A stretch of DNA of 64,000 bases from Aurelia coerulea (GCA_039566865.1 CM076958.1:2790001-2854000); one strand, 5' to 3'; shown: positions 1-12,809, counted from the first letter of the stretch. Translations and numbers: made by a program. Notes: generated by a model from the sequence alone, not told the origin.

Positions 1-529
1 GTACCTCGTGTGCATCTATTTCAAAAAAATACATAACAAACTCACCCCTTTTCACCAACTAGCTGCAAATCCTCTGCTGTTCACAATGCCTCTATTCATC
101 GCTACAAAAAACAAAAACTGAGTTAAATAACAAACTGAATTTTTCATGATTTCTGGTTAAATTCTTTTTGTCTCGAGAAAGGATAAACATTTTAAAAACT
201 GTAGCTGTGGTGGCATTTCTGGAGGATTTATAGTTAGAAAACCAAATAATGACAGGGAAAGCGGTCTCTGTTTTACCACTGTAGTTAAAATGTTCTGTTA
301 AATATGAATTTGTTTGTTGCTTTTTGCCCAAAAATCTGTTACTCTGAGATCGTTCCAAAGCTCTGCTTAGCGCTTTGCAAGTGCACTTCATGAGTGCGCC
401 AACAAATTTGGGTGAATCAAGAAAAGTTTCGTTGTTTGAAAAATCTGCAAAATTTGGTTTCGCAAATAATTTTTAAATTCCCTCTTGTTCAATTACACCA
501 GAGGCCAGAATAATTTTAGCAATAATAGA

Positions 530-990
530 GATTATGCAAACTCATGCGAAATATTACAAATGGCCAGATATGATTCTCTTACTTAGGTGCAAGACTATGG
601 AATAACCTGTCAGCTGAGTCTAAGCAAGCCACCAACTTCTGTCTAGTTTTAAGAAAGCTATATATAAACCAGCCCTTTTTCTCTGTTTTTGATTGTAAAT
701 TTTGAACATATTGCGAATAGACTGAGTGAGTAACAGTGAAGGGCGTGGGTTTTAAATATTGTAAATAGGGCTTGGGTTTTCAATACAGTACATGGGTTTT
801 AAACATTGTAAATAGGGCCTTATAGTTTGATTTAATCAATAACTTCTTACCTTATTTCCTTAGATTACAATTCATGTTTTTATCGGAGGGCCCCTTGAAA
901 CCAGCTTCTGCTGAAGGGCAACCCTCTTTAAAAGAATTAAATATGAAATATATGAAATATGAATTATATAAAATATGATATAAAATAAGA
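530..990 (+). pseudogene. LINE 3' end, decayed
   Basis: Translates, with stops, as NGQI*FSYLGARLWNNLSAE and SKQAT, the same C-terminal block as 33351-33554. The shared UTR has TTTTTATCGGAGGGCCCCTTG and GAAGGGCAACCCTC. The tail is an ATGAAATAT repeat. Confidence 0.72.
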
Positions 991-1404
991 GCATGTTTCT
1001 AATCCTGGTAGCTCGTTCATCTAAGTTCAACTGAACTCTTGTTTCTACCGTGTATAACTGTCCATGAAACAATGCGGTGACTGAAGAGGTCTTCCCGAAT
1101 ATACAGGAGTGAAGTGAAACACGCCCTTCACTGTTACTCAGTCTAATTTTGGAAACCATGGCATTTAATTATACGGTATGAGTTAATTGAAGTATATGAA
1201 AATATTCGCAAAATCAGAGTTTTTCTAAAGTTGTAAAAAATTAATGGGAGGGCAATCAGTAGAATTTTACCAAACTCCACAAGAATAGTCAAAATATTGA
1301 TACAAACTATAGAATATGAAATTAAGGGAAACGAAAATTTTAAGTTGATGAATCCATCCTTTGTATGAGAATATAATAACATTTTTGATTCACGGAGTGA
1401 GTTT

Positions 1405-2086
1405 ACCAGGTGAGTCAGAAAACCAGCAGTGTTCGAAGACTCATACAAGTTATGCTCGCACAGGCATCAAACCTTTAAAGATTTATTTATCTATCAATCT
1501 ATTAAATGTCGGTTAGAGTCCTTTAACCGTAGTTAATATTTTCCCATGCATAATGCCTTTCCCTCTGCGGGGTTGCCTCGAAACCTGTTAAGGGCGGAAG
1601 TTCTTGCTTCAATTTCCACCAAGATCAATTAGGCCATATGAAGTTATTCGGAGTGAAACGTGCAAACTTTACTTTCCGCTGCTGCGAAAGAGAGCCAATG
1701 AGGAATACGGTTCTCTGACAAATCGAAACATTCTCTATAACCAACGATGGGACACAAGAAGCCCATTCTCGCTCAAAACAAAAGACTTAACACTTAAAAC
1801 ATGAATTATCAACATAAGACTTACAACAAAACAAAACGACATTCATTTGAGGTATTTCATTATAACTCTCACGTTTGGATGGAAATTGTACTCGAAATTT
1901 GATTTTATCACATTTTTCCTAATTTTGGCCAATTTTGCCATTTTTCTTGACCACACAAAGAAAAATGGCAACGTGAGCATAACTGACTGCAAATTTTGAG
2001 TTAAATTCGTGAGTCAGAAAACCAGTAGTGTCCGAAGACTTTTAAAGCTATGCTCGCATAGGCATCAAACCTTGAAAGATTTATTC
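1405..2086 (+). repeat. 80-bp direct repeat, 605 bp apart
   Basis: GTGAGTCAGAAAACCAGCAG with TATGCTCGCACAGGCATCAA (1409-1485) recurs at 2009-2086. The first copy is preceded by TTACCAG, a likely TA-MITE terminus (TACC-GGTGAGTCA). The interval between is unassigned. Confidence 0.6.
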
Positions 2087-2774
2087 TGATTTATTTATTC
2101 TGATTTATTCTGATGATTTATTTATTATGATTTATTCTATCTATCTACCAGATGACCCAGAAAAAGTAACCCAACGCAATCTGTTATAGAAAATTGAGGA
2201 GCCTTTTCTATTTCAGCCTGGGAATATTTTTAGGTACCTGGGGAATATCAACTTGCTCTGAAAACTTTCTACTGAGTTGCCTATTCCCAGACTGAAATGA
2301 AACACGCTCCTCGTCGTTTATACGAGGGACAGCAATACGAGGGACAAAACAAAACAAGAAAACAACACACAAATAATCAAAAGAAAAGAAGGAGACAGGC
2401 AGTTCCACACCAAACCATAATTTTTTTATCTAGTGTCTTTAAAGGATTTTAATTTCTTATTTCATCTTCTGCTCTTGTGACATGCTAAGTCCCATCTGCT
2501 CGAACACAGCATCTACTTGAATTTCAAATGCATAAATTCAATCATTTATTTACTTTCCAAAACAAAGAAAATCTACAGATAATTACCAAATGAATTGTAA
2601 ACATTTGAAAAATATAAATTTTTAATCAATTGCAATTCCATGTTTATGTGATTAGATCTGCACATTGACAACAATATTTGAAAAAGGTTTTAAACCTTCA
2701 AAAAATATTTGAGATATTTATTGCAAAATTTATTGGTTAGGGAAAATAAGCAAAGAGAAACAATTTTACTGTAA

Positions 2775-3045
2775 AATACATGATAGCAAGCCTCTTTATC
2801 GTGTTCTCATGCCATTTTCAATGCATGAGTACACGATAAAGAGGCTAGCAGCGATTGAGGAAAAAAACAATCGAACAGCCTCGTTTTCTTTTGCGCAATA
2901 TGACGTCACTTCGCTCGCTCAAATTGCTTATTTGAATACAAGGAGAAGGCGAAAAATAGTGGAAAAAAGTATCATACATCATTCATAGCAGTATTATCTT
3001 GTATTTTATATTGTTGTACCAACCCCGGACTTCTCCTTTAAAGTT
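2775..3045. mobile_element. TTAA-type element end fragment
   Basis: Ends AACCCCGGACTTCTCCT|TTAA near 3042-3045. About 270 bp are inverted relative to 34507-34745, including a CTCTTTATCGTGT/ACACGATAAAGAG hairpin and TGACGTCA at 2908-2915. Confidence 0.6.
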
Positions 3046-3635
3046 CCTTTCAAGCCATTCCATCTAAAGTATAAGGCATAATTGCCATTTGCACTATCAT
3101 CGAAACGTATTTGCACTAGATTCGAAGTCTGTGTTCTATTTGACAATGCTTTAACGTGTCATACAAAACACACAGGTTAAAAGCAGTATTCGTTGATCTA
3201 TATTTTGGGACTACTTACGTGTCTCTACTATCATACAAAACTGCAAAAAATAAATTACAACACAACAAACAAGAAATGTCAACAAATACGTAATCAGACA
3301 TTTCAAACACCTCCTGTCCTTCAACATAGCACATCATAATGTCAGGAACATATGTCCTGACGATAATATCTAATCCATAGAAAGTGAATCATTTGAAAAT
3401 GGTTTGGAGTAGGATTATCAAGTCAAGATGTAGAATCTTGTTATATATTACGTGGCGCTTTGAAGATTAGAATTGACACTACCGGGCAACCCGACAAATG
3501 TTTCGAACAGTTTCTATACGTTTGCTTCATTATCAAAATTGCAGGAGTTATTTTGTGGCGTGGTAGCGGTTTTCAAATAAACTTCGCTACAAAAAAACAA
3601 CATTTGTAACAATGGACGATTACACTGAAGATGGC

Positions 3636-4236
3636 AACAAGAGCAGATTTTGTAATACAATAGCAAAAGTTGCCTTTGATTGACACCTCAATTCAAAGCG
3701 ATTAGCGGCTGCAGACAAAGGAAATTCTCTCAACCAATAATTCAAAACAAACAAAGCCGCAAAAGTTTCCCCAAAACTTGTAGGGCAAACTCTCGCCTTG
3801 TGCAAGCGAAAGATGGTTTTTAAGGGAAGTTATTTGCTTCTAGCGAAAGAAGAAGGGTAAATCTAAAGTTCTGTCGCTTAGATTATATTTATTTGATTCA
3901 GGAGCGGAGCCGAAGGTATTGTAATTCTAGCGTCTTTAAGGCTTAAAATGAAACGATTACAAAATAGCTCCTAAATCAAATAAACATAATCTAAGCGACA
4001 GAACTTTAGATTTACCCTTCTTCTTTCGCTATAAGCACATAACTTCCCTTAAAAACCATCTTTCCCTTGCACAAAGCGAGAGTTTGCCCTATCCAATTTG
4101 GGGAAACTTTTGCGGCTTTGTTTGTTTTGAATTACTGGTTGAGAGAATTTCCTTTGTCTGCAGCCGCTAATCGCTTTGAATTGAGGTGTCAATCAAACGC
4201 AACTGTTGCTATTGTATTACAAAATCTGCTCTTGTT
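3636..4236. mobile_element. Mutator-like MITE, 601 bp, 9-bp TSD
   Basis: Perfect 9-bp duplication GAAGATGGC at 3627-3635 and 4237-4245. TIRs of about 265 bp start AACAAGAGCAGATTTTGTAA and surround a ~70-bp centre. Length and ends match 16935-17535. Long TIRs with 9-bp TSDs point to Mutator-like (or Rehavkus-type) elements. The ~70-codon open frames in the two arms are mirror images of one sequence, not genes. Confidence 0.9.
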
Positions 4237-4249
4237 GAAGATGGCGGCA

Positions 4250-4615
4250 AGGAACTTTTTATCAACATGCATTAGACTGATCACAAGTTCGTAGTTGTCC
4301 CTATTGATAGACTGATGGACGCTCAAACTACAGTTTGCGCAAAAACATGTTGTTGTTGTTGTTGTTGTTATCGTTGTTGTTGTTGTTGTTGTCGTTGTTG
4401 TTTTTGTTGTTGTTGCTGTTTAGATAACGGGGAAAATCTCTTGAGTTATCAAGGTTTTTATCAAGATGCATTAGACTGATGACAAGTTCGTATTTGTCCT
4501 ATTGATAGACTGATGGACCAAAAAATGTTGTTGTTGTCGCTGTTGTTGTTGTTGTTGTTGTCGTTGTTGTTGTTGCTGTTGGGATAACAGGGAAAATCTC
4601 TTGAGTTACGAATAT
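4250..4615 (+). repeat. Duplicated unit with (TTG)n tracts
   Basis: Two ~200-bp copies share ATGCATTAGACTGAT, TATTGATAGACTGATGGAC, a TTG tract and GGGAAAATCTCTTGAGTTA. A diverged inverted piece is at 16770-16850. Another TTG tract closes the window (63967-64000). Confidence 0.8.
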
Positions 4616-5041
4616 TTATAGATCCTATAGAAATTCAGAAATTCACCAAGAACGCAATGCATCTTGGTAAAAATTTGTTTGCCGCCATCTTTAGCGTAAT
4701 CGTACATTGCAACCATTGTTTTTCATGGGCACATCAGGACAAAGCAATTAGTAATCTTAAACAGCCGAAAATAATAGGGAAATAATTTTTTGCTCAACTT
4801 CACCTGGAAAACATTTTCTCTCGTGGACAATTGCATTTGCATCTGCTGGCAAGAAACAAGTGTAAATTACTGGAAATTAACCGTGAGGCCGACTATTAAT
4901 TATTGACTGGAAATTCATCTTGAGGCCGATTAGGCAAGATACAAGTGTAAATGAATAACCTGCAAAGTCTGAATGGCCAACTCACCGGTTTTGCATGCCA
5001 CAAGTGTTATTCAGAGAAAACATGAGCATTTATTGACAGAA

Positions 5042-5567
5042 AGCATAGGTTCCAAATCTTTTTCTCGGCGTAAAAAGGTGGGTGTAAAATTCAATGACCT
5101 ATTTCTTCTGTTTTAATGACTTGAAAGAAACTTTAGATACTTATCTATAATTCTACCGTTGGACTTTCCAGAAATTTTTGAATATTTTTCGAAATTACAG
5201 CGTATCTTACATTTCAACTCATTTGAGGATGTGACGTCATCAAATTTCTAGATCATAAACCAGATGAGTGACAGACTTTTGCTTGATACCATATTGTAGG
5301 CATTCATAAACTATGGTGTTCTTTGAAGTTACGTCATGTTACGTCACACAGTTTAGAAATTACGATGGTTTTAAGTTGTTTTGAAAATTGTTCTTGAATT
5401 CTTGAAAAAGAAGAAAATCACTCTAAATCTGAAAATATCGAAGATTTCCGAAAAGTCCAGCGGTAGAATTATAGAGAAATAGCTAAAGTTTCCTTGAAGT
5501 CATTCAGTTCAAAGAAATAGGTCACTCAATTTTACACCAGTCTTTTTAAAGATTTGGAACCTATGCT
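5042..5567. mobile_element. AGCATAGGTTCC MITE, 526 bp, 9-bp TSD
   Basis: Perfect TSD TTGACAGAA at 5033-5041 and 5568-5576. TIRs begin AGCATAGGTTCCAAATCTTT and pair almost to the centre. The interior contains GATGTGACGTCATC. Non-coding. It differs from the AACAAG family but has the same 9-bp duplication length. Confidence 0.9.
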
Positions 5568-5644
5568 TTGACAGAAGAGGTCATTCGGCATCAGCTGACA
5601 CGGTGAAGTATATTGATCACGAGTGGGCTGCCACAATTGGAGAA

Positions 5645-5720
5645 TAAGAATGTGCCGTCGCCTGGGATCGAACCCGGGTCTTCATGTCAAAAGTTGACAG
5701 AAGTGGGATGTTTGCCGCCT
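5645..5720 (-). repeat. tRNA-like fragment (T-arm)
   Basis: The minus strand carries CCCGGGTTCGATCCCAGG, a T-arm with box B (5664-5674), preceded by a TGTCA...TGACA mini-stem. There is no matching 5' acceptor strand, so it is probably a tRNA relic or SINE head. Confidence 0.45.
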
Positions 5721-6419
5721 CAAAATGTATTTACCTTATTAAAAAGCTGCTTCGATTAAAATTCCTACTTAGCTTGAAGGGATCTTCAACAATACCTAAC
5801 TGCATCGAATCCTTTTTATGACCATTGATTAAATAATCAAGTTTTGATCATTGTTAGTATTGATATCCCAAAGCAATTATCGCGTAGAGTGTTTGACTTA
5901 CTGCTGTATAACTAAAAGCTCTTTTCAATTTATATTAGCAAGTAAATGGCAAGTAAATTATGGACCAGAATGGAAGGTGGAATTCTCGTTCCCATACAAA
6001 CGCCTTACAGGTATTTTTCTAATTTTTAGGTCTTAGAGATGAATGATTTTACCAAACTAAATTTTCACATCTAAGTTGGTTGGCCTTTGACTGATAGATT
6101 AATATTTTAGTTTTGAATACCTTTTACTTAATACTTTTTATTCCAAAGCCCGCAAAACGCGTGTACTTTTCTTATTTATCCCGTACATGAGAAAGTAAGA
6201 GAGAATGAATGTCGCAAAAGTCAGAAAAGACACATGTTTCGACGGGATGTTCGGGTGAAAACCAAATTTTGAATTTCAAAAAGATTCTATTTGGAGACAT
6301 TTTGAAATTTACCGTAAAGTGAGATAACTTGCTGCTTCGAAAACACATTCTGTTAAGAAACATGCAAAAGGAAAATGGAGATGTTTTTAACTATGTGAAA
6401 AATTAGCTGCACTTTGAAG

Positions 6420-7010
6420 TTAATAGATTTACATCTATACGGCCATGAAACCTTACAAACAGCAACCAAAAAGTACACCAACAATCCTTGAAAATTTCCA
6501 CAAGTTACTCTTGCACTTATCTCTCCCGAAATTCCCTTCGATCATCATTCATTTCAACCGACAACGAAGCAAATGTTTTTCTTGACGAGACCCAGAAAAG
6601 GAGATTTCTACATCTATGAAAGACTGTACCTACGCAAACACAATTCAGGACAAAAAGCTGAAAAACTGCATAGCTACGACAGATGTTATTTGTTATATAA
6701 AAAATACAGTAGAATTTCTTGAAACTTTCAAAGAATTTTTCACAGTTATGTCTGCCGAATTATCCTTGAATTCATCCCAAATGTTGAAAATCCTTAATAC
6801 TACCATTAATTCTTTATCTACTACGAAGCACACACTTTTCTGAACGAGACCCATAAAAAAAAGTTTTACATTTATCAAACAATGAACTTATGCAAACTTT
6901 AAACTGCAAAAAAAAATAAAAATCTTCCAATGTTTGCACAAATTCTAGCATAAGTGCTTTCCCTCGTATCGATCGCCTTTTCACAGAAATTTTTAAACCA
7001 GCGAGAGATT
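6420..7010 (+). repeat. Degenerate ~255-bp tandem repeat
   Basis: Landmarks TTTTTCTTGACGAGACCCA (6578) and TTTTCTGAACGAGACCCA (6835), each followed by TTTCTACAT or TTTTACAT-type text and a TGCAAAC block. Two to three diverged units. No protein recognised. Confidence 0.5.
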
Positions 7011-7040
7011 ATCTCAAATATAAAATTGCTACGAATTAAG

Positions 7041-7262
7041 AGCATAGGTTCCAAATCTTTAAAAAAGCTGGTGTAAAATTCAGTGATCTATTTCTTTGAG
7101 CTGAATGACTTCAAAGAAACGTTAGCTATTTCTCTATAATTCTACCTTTGGATCTTTCTGAAATAATATTTTCAGAATTAGAGTGTTTTTCTTCTTTTTC
7201 AAGAATTCAAGAAAAATTTCAAATAACTTAAAACGATCGTAATTTCTAAACGTAATTTCGAA
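7041..7262. mobile_element. AGCATAGGTTCC MITE, one-arm fragment
   Basis: Begins AGCATAGGTTCCAAATCTTT and follows the inverted right arm of 5042-5567 to about CGTAATTTC. The other arm is absent. Confidence 0.7.
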
Positions 7263-7787
7263 TTAAGCAGAAGAAAAAGGGAGAATCTCTGCATATCTGT
7301 AAGAATACAAGAAAACTTAAGTTCTATAGCTATAAAACCAACTACGATTTGAACAAGAAACGCCAAAACAAACTCACCAACGATTCCTGAATCTTTCGGC
7401 AAATTTCTCCAGCATTAACCTTCTCTGAATCTCAGTCTCGACGTCAGGATTTAAATTCTTGCGATTGTACGATCTACGAACGATAAATCATCTCAATAAT
7501 TGGATATAAAACATTTTAAATGGGCTTTGCGAATAAATCTTCTGCAGAGACAGATTTTGATTATTCTAACAGTTCTGCACTTAGTAAATTCCAGGTTTTT
7601 GCAAGTGATAGCACTCTCGAAACTGAGAATTAATCTGCGTCCTTTTGAAGTAATGATGACCTGTCACGGGGGTGAAAACTGGTATATCTTGCAGCAAATG
7701 AGATGTCGAGCCTGTGCAAAACTTAAAATTAATGTGCAAAATGTCATTGCCCAATCTTTCTAACTGGATTGGTCTAAGGAAGCAGCA

Positions 7788-8427
7788 CCGGGTGAGTAAA
7801 TAAAAAGAATTCCCGTTTGAAAGGTCATAGCTCCCTAGATATCAAGTCGATGATATCGGCAGATATATAATTCAATGGTAGACATGTTCAAATCCATTTC
7901 AAAATTTACCTGACTCAAATCGGCCATTCCGTTCTGAAATTATGAGGGGTTTTCTCGAGAAAGCTGCTTCAAGAAACCATCAAAATGTGCGCAAGATCAC
8001 GACAAAATTTACGTAAAATTTCTATTTTACACGAGCCTTACAGCAATGACTTCTGCACGTGTCAGCACGTGCTATCCTCTTGCGACGATCAACAGGTCTT
8101 GCCCCTGGCATCAATAACCTATTCAAGGGGATTCCATTCTCCCAAGAGGACAAAATACATGAATACATGCGAGTGTCATCATTTTTAGGAAGGAAAACAA
8201 AGGAAAATTTGCCCATTGTTTTCACTCGTTTTGGCAGGTTTTTGGAAGGGGCTTTCTGCGGAAAACATCCCATATCTACGGGAAGGAATCGCTGATTAAA
8301 GCCGGGTGAATTCCTGAAACTAATTCAACACATTGGCACTAAAAGAAGACAGTGTTCAATATCATTGCTTTGATATTCAGGGAGCAGTGGCCTTACAAAC
8401 GGGGATTCTTTTTTTTGACTTACCCGG
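7788..8427. mobile_element. TA-MITE, 640 bp, CCGGGTGAGT ends
   Basis: Left CCGGGTGAGTAAATAAAAAG (flank CA, a decayed TA), right CTTACCCGG|TA at 8428-8429. The next ~20 bp pair as AATTCCCGTTTG with CAAACGGGGATT. The second copy at 52776 aligns throughout. Short open frames inside run on both strands and are not conserved proteins. Confidence 0.8.
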
Positions 8428-8584
8428 TAGGTGATTTACTAGAATCCCAGAGAGGGCATTTTTGATATAATCATTATTTTCAGAATTTCAGTGCCTTTAA
8501 CATTTCTGCAACCGCTATTGAAGTCGTAAGGTCATTAAACTGCTAAATCGTAAACCGCAAAAGCAACAAACTCTTGCTTGCTAT

Positions 8585-9010
8585 CATCTTGTAGATCACA
8601 CGGTGGGGGAGGGGGGGGGTCCTTGGCTAGATTTTGGGTAGGGATCTGCCGCGAGCATATTCAAAATGGTACCGTTGTCTAGACCAATTTTTACAAAAAT
8701 GGTACCCTTGGCTAGACCAATTTGACCATTTCCTGGACCAACTTTTACGAAAATGGCACCCTTTGGCTAGACCAATTTTGACCATTCTCTTGACCAATAT
8801 TGTCAAATTTGTACCGAATATGATATCATGACCATTCGCTAGACCAATATTGTCAAAAATGATATCTTTGGCTAGACCGTTGCTAGGCCAAAATTGCAAA
8901 AAGTATGCCATTGGCTAATCTAGAAGTCTGAAAAAGTAAACAGTATACCCTTCGTAGCGACACATCCCCCAGGTACCTTTACTATGGAAGAACCCCCCCC
9001 CCCCTCCTCC
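8585..9010. repeat. G/C-tract element with ~33-bp internal repeats
   Basis: Bounded by GGGGGAGGGGGGGGGTCC and CCCCCCCCCCCCTCC. The interior repeats TTGGCTAGACCAATTTT with AAAATGGTACC about seven times (8640-8890). The ends resemble the 8-bp-TSD G/C-tract MITEs, but I found no TSD. Confidence 0.5.
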
Positions 9011-9574
9011 TTGGTAGATCCTCAAAAATTGAGTATTCTTAATCTTGGTCATATTGACTTTTCTTCAATCAGTTTAGAATTTATTGTGTATTTAATGTTT
9101 GCCAAAGCTTCAGATACCTCCTCTCGTACATCCTTTCATAAAACTTTAAAACTCTGTAATTCTAAAAAATAATCCTGCTATCAAAAATGCTCTCTCAAGC
9201 AAACTACGGCAAACGACCTAAAGTTCCATTCGATCAATTCAGGTGAAAGAAATGGGCAATAACATGCTACACATTTAATTTCTAAGTTTTGCAAAGATTC
9301 AATGCCCATGTTCGCAAGATCATGATTACGAAGGATGTCATTCCGGGTGAGTAAAATATCACCAAAATTTAATGATGTTACCAATCAAGAAATTTTCAAT
9401 TATTGGGCAACTGTGTCAAGGATAGCATGGGTAAATCTCGTAAAGCAAAAGATACAGCTCTGTTCATGTAATTTATTTTATTGGTTCAGATCTGACTGAC
9501 AAGTGCTCATATCCTTGGCCATCTGAAAGCATCTTATCCTTGACAATTGCTCGTATCCTTGGCCATAACTGCAA

Positions 9575-9865
9575 CAGAAACAATGGATAGCACATGTCTT
9601 CCGGAGAGAGAACGACCACCCCTGTAAGATGTTGACCTTCCACAAAAACAAGATCAAAAGAAGAGGCCGAAAAGTGCCTTCTATACTAGAAAGAACGATA
9701 TCAGCAAGGAAAGGTCAATTCCTGTCTGACTGCTTCAAGAAAATAGATGCAAAAAGTGACTCTTGATGAAAGATCAACTGCAACAGTGACACTGTAACAG
9801 TCAATGATTGCCAATTGCTTCCAAATTTGGAAGTGGCTAACCCTAATTATTATTATATCTCAAGA
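9575..9865 (+). pseudogene. LINE ORF2 C-terminal end and 3' UTR
   Basis: 64 open codons to TGA at 9764-9766: QKQWIAHVFRRENDHPCKML, a basic FKRRGRKVPSILERT-like block, and FLSDCFKK. The UTR ends in AATTATTATTAT. Same family as 23470-23905. The W.AHV.R..N..L.K..F pattern is common at LINE ORF2 C-termini; clade not assigned. Confidence 0.65.
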
Positions 9866-11125
9866 TCGTAAGGAAGAATATAAGGGTGATTTTATGCAAC
9901 TTTTTGCAAATTTTCTACAGAAACTTTTACAAGGATTTTCTATAAATTTACCCCCAAACAAAGATGGCATCGTATTTTCAAAGCTGCTGAGACGTCATGC
10001 TAGAATTCACGAATTGTTATACTTCTTCAATAGAATGCAGACAGGGAGAACCAGGGAGGTGAACTTAGGCGTGTTGGGAAGTTTAACGAAATCACGATTG
10101 CCTCTTCTGCAATTAAGTTTCATAGCGTTCTTTCTCCTACCTACTGTGTACTAATATATTTCAAATCTACCTGTAAATTAATCTCTTTTAAAGTAAGAGA
10201 AAGGTGGGACGGATAGATTTACAGAAATGGTGAAAGCATCTTAGCATATTGTTAAAGCAGAGAAGAGCTCAATATTCAATTAGCGTTTTCAATGCAAAAT
10301 AGCTTTTCATATATGTTATGTTTAATTCGGCTGATTTGAGAAACCAGCTAAATTAAGAAGCTGTTCGTCAGACTGCAGTTTCGATGTCCAGCCTACATTT
10401 TACGAGTAAAATTTCAGATAAACATTTTTTAATACAAAATCACGCTGTTGAAGCCATGAACCACATCTCTTCGAAGTAATGAAAACCTATTCAGTACTGC
10501 ACAAAAATTCGATGCTTGAAGTCTTAATAACTGGTTGTCCAATAACAAAGCCTTGCAATTCATTTTACCGGGTGCGCAAAAAGCCAACTTGAAAATTCAT
10601 GTTACGCTCCGGGTGGATTGGAATGATTTTAAACTTGTGTTGATGATCAAAATGCCCAATTTTTTTGAAACTGTTTTATAACATAAAAAATTGGCAAGTT
10701 GTTTATCTTGTCTTCAAAATGTATGGGGGACACTTATTTGTTTCACAATGATGTGCATTTTAGCTAAATACTTTCTTTTCTATAATAAAGGTATCTAGGC
10801 CAAGACAGCCTCTTACCTGATTACAAAAAATAACAGAACTATAAGATTAACTAAGTTACTACAGTATAAAGTTAACTACAATAATATCAAATGTCCTGAT
10901 AAACATAGATGTCCGTTACAATAATGATAAAGCACATTAAAAGATGCTCGTTTATTGCCAGCAAGATTCAGATTTCAGCTTGGAACAATTTAACAAGAAA
11001 GTTGCAACCAAATTCAAACTGTGCTTGTCCTCTTGACTCTATAACCAGAAAAATTTATTCCACACGCTAAGTTGACCAACATTTGAGTAAACATAGGCTA
11101 TTGCGGCTTCGAGGCATTTCCTGTC
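9866..11125. other. Unassigned interval
   Basis: AT-rich. The only landmark is a TA-MITE-type end (TACCGGGTGCGCAAAAAG) at 10566. The 116-codon frame at 9804-10154 has no recognisable family. Confidence 0.4.
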
Positions 11126-11127
11126 TA

Positions 11128-11723
11128 CTGGGTGTCCCAAAAAAATTGTGCCCCGTTTGTCTGAAGATTGCGACAAAACGGCAAAAGCTTCTCGCCAAAC
11201 TTTTGCATGATGGTGCTCTTCAGATGTTCAATTAAAGTTTGCAACCATCCCCATCAAAATCTGTTGAAAAATGATGGAGCTATGACCTTCAGGAGACCAA
11301 ATTGGCCCGATCACTGAAACCAGCGGTCGGCCATTTTGTTTTACTATATTGCAGCGATAAATAGCTTTATGGAATGAAAAAGAAACAGCAGCCTCCAATG
11401 TCATAGCTCTCGTGAAAATTCCGATAATCCTCGGAGAGTTCCACAATTTCTGACCTCACAGAAATTATTTCTTACCTCGCGTGAAGATATTTATCACTGC
11501 AAAATAGTAAGGCAAAATGGCCAACTGCTGGTTTCAGTGGTCAGGCAAATTGGGTCTTTTGAAGGTCGTAGCTCCATCATTTTTCAACGGATTTTTACGG
11601 GGATGGTGTCAAAACTTTTATTGAACATCTGAAGAGCACCATCATGCAAAGTTTGGCGAGAATCTTTTCGCGTTTTGTCGCAATCTTCAGACAAACGGGG
11701 CACAATTTTTTTGGGACACCCTG
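11128..11723. mobile_element. TA-MITE with ~110-bp TIRs (596 bp)
   Basis: TA at 11126-11127 and 11724-11725. The left end CTGGGTGTCCCAAAAAAATT is mirrored by AATTTTTTTGGGACACCCTG. The arms stay paired for about 110 bp (AGATGTTCAAT at the inner edge). The centre repeats smaller inverted blocks (GGTCGTAGCTCCATCATTTTT-like). Non-coding. Confidence 0.88.
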
Positions 11724-11925
11724 TACAAATTATTAAATGCTTCATATCAAACAGCACAAATAGGGGCAAACTCTCGATAAAATCGTATAGAATCCTGTTT
11801 ATACTGAACAAAAAGCAAGTTCATTTCATCGCTCTTGAGACCTAGTAAAACAAGAACTTTCATTTACATACACTTAACTATACTTGTAATTAATTCATTT
11901 CTAAACTTTTCAGCAACAAATATTG

Positions 11926-12031
11926 TTTAAATCCATTTCAAAATTTACCTCACTGAAATCGGTCACTACGTTCTGAATTTAAGAGGGACTTTCTCGAGCG
12001 AACCCAATCAAGAAATCGTTAACTCACCCGG
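11926..12031. mobile_element. Fragment related to the 640-bp TA-MITE
   Basis: Shares AATCCATTTCAAAATTTACC and TTTCTCGAG with 7888-7960, then ends directly in ACTCACCCGG|TA at 12032-12033. Probably an internal-deletion derivative. Confidence 0.5.
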
Positions 12032-12670
12032 TATGCTTCTAAATTTTCTTAAATCTTTATTTACCTCTGGGAAATATTAGAAAAATTAAGAAGAATGCCT
12101 CGGCATGTTGGCTGCCAAACAGATTAGTTTCATTCATCAAGTAAATTATGAAATACGAATTTTCAAATGCCTCAACTGAGCTCGCTGCACTTACTCTTTA
12201 CCCCCTGGATTGACGGACCGATTTGCAATGTTATAAATTATTCAAAGGAGCTTTACGGAGGTCGTAATAGAAATTATTTATTGCAATAAAGTACTTGAAC
12301 TTATTTCTTTCTCAAATTCGCCTGTTATAAAGAAAGGTTTAAGCAAACACTCCAATAGCTATTGTGTTTCGTAAACCGTTGTGCCGTTTTAAACACAAAC
12401 TATATGGATGATTTTTTTATTTACGGTATTTTGAAATACTGCGGCAAACAAAGTTCATCACTTGATTATCATCAAAAAGCCAAAGACAAAAATCATCTGC
12501 TTGAGAAATATAAACATGTCATGGAAAAGATAACGTTTAAGAATGATTTAAACTTGTTGCATAAAACTTGTAGTTATTTGTAGATAAATGTTTCACCACA
12601 GAAGCCAAAACTTCTACAAATGAAATGGCCTTACATCAAGTCATAGGCGATCCCTGCTTGAAAGAGAGGC

Positions 12671-12807
12671 TACCGGGTGAGTGCGCCATAAACAAGTTCA
12701 GGCGTTTGAAAAATTGCAGTATCTAGAATTCTCGTATTCAATCGTATTCTTTTTGATAGCACAAAGCCGGTGCAATCTCCCAAAGAATTTGATGCCAAAA
12801 AAGTTCC
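12671..12807 (+). mobile_element. TA-MITE left-end fragment (CCGGGTGAGTGCG)
   Basis: CTACCGGGTGAGTGCGCC at 12665-12682 starts a terminus whose partner is not visible. The next element begins at 12808. Confidence 0.45.
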
Positions 12808-12809
12808 TA

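Noticed and set aside
3620..4294. Paired ~61-75-codon frames MHKARVCP...
   Set aside because: Mirror images produced by the long TIRs of the 601-bp MITE.
5645..5720. tRNA gene on the minus strand
   Set aside because: A clean T-arm is present but the acceptor and D-arm partners are missing.
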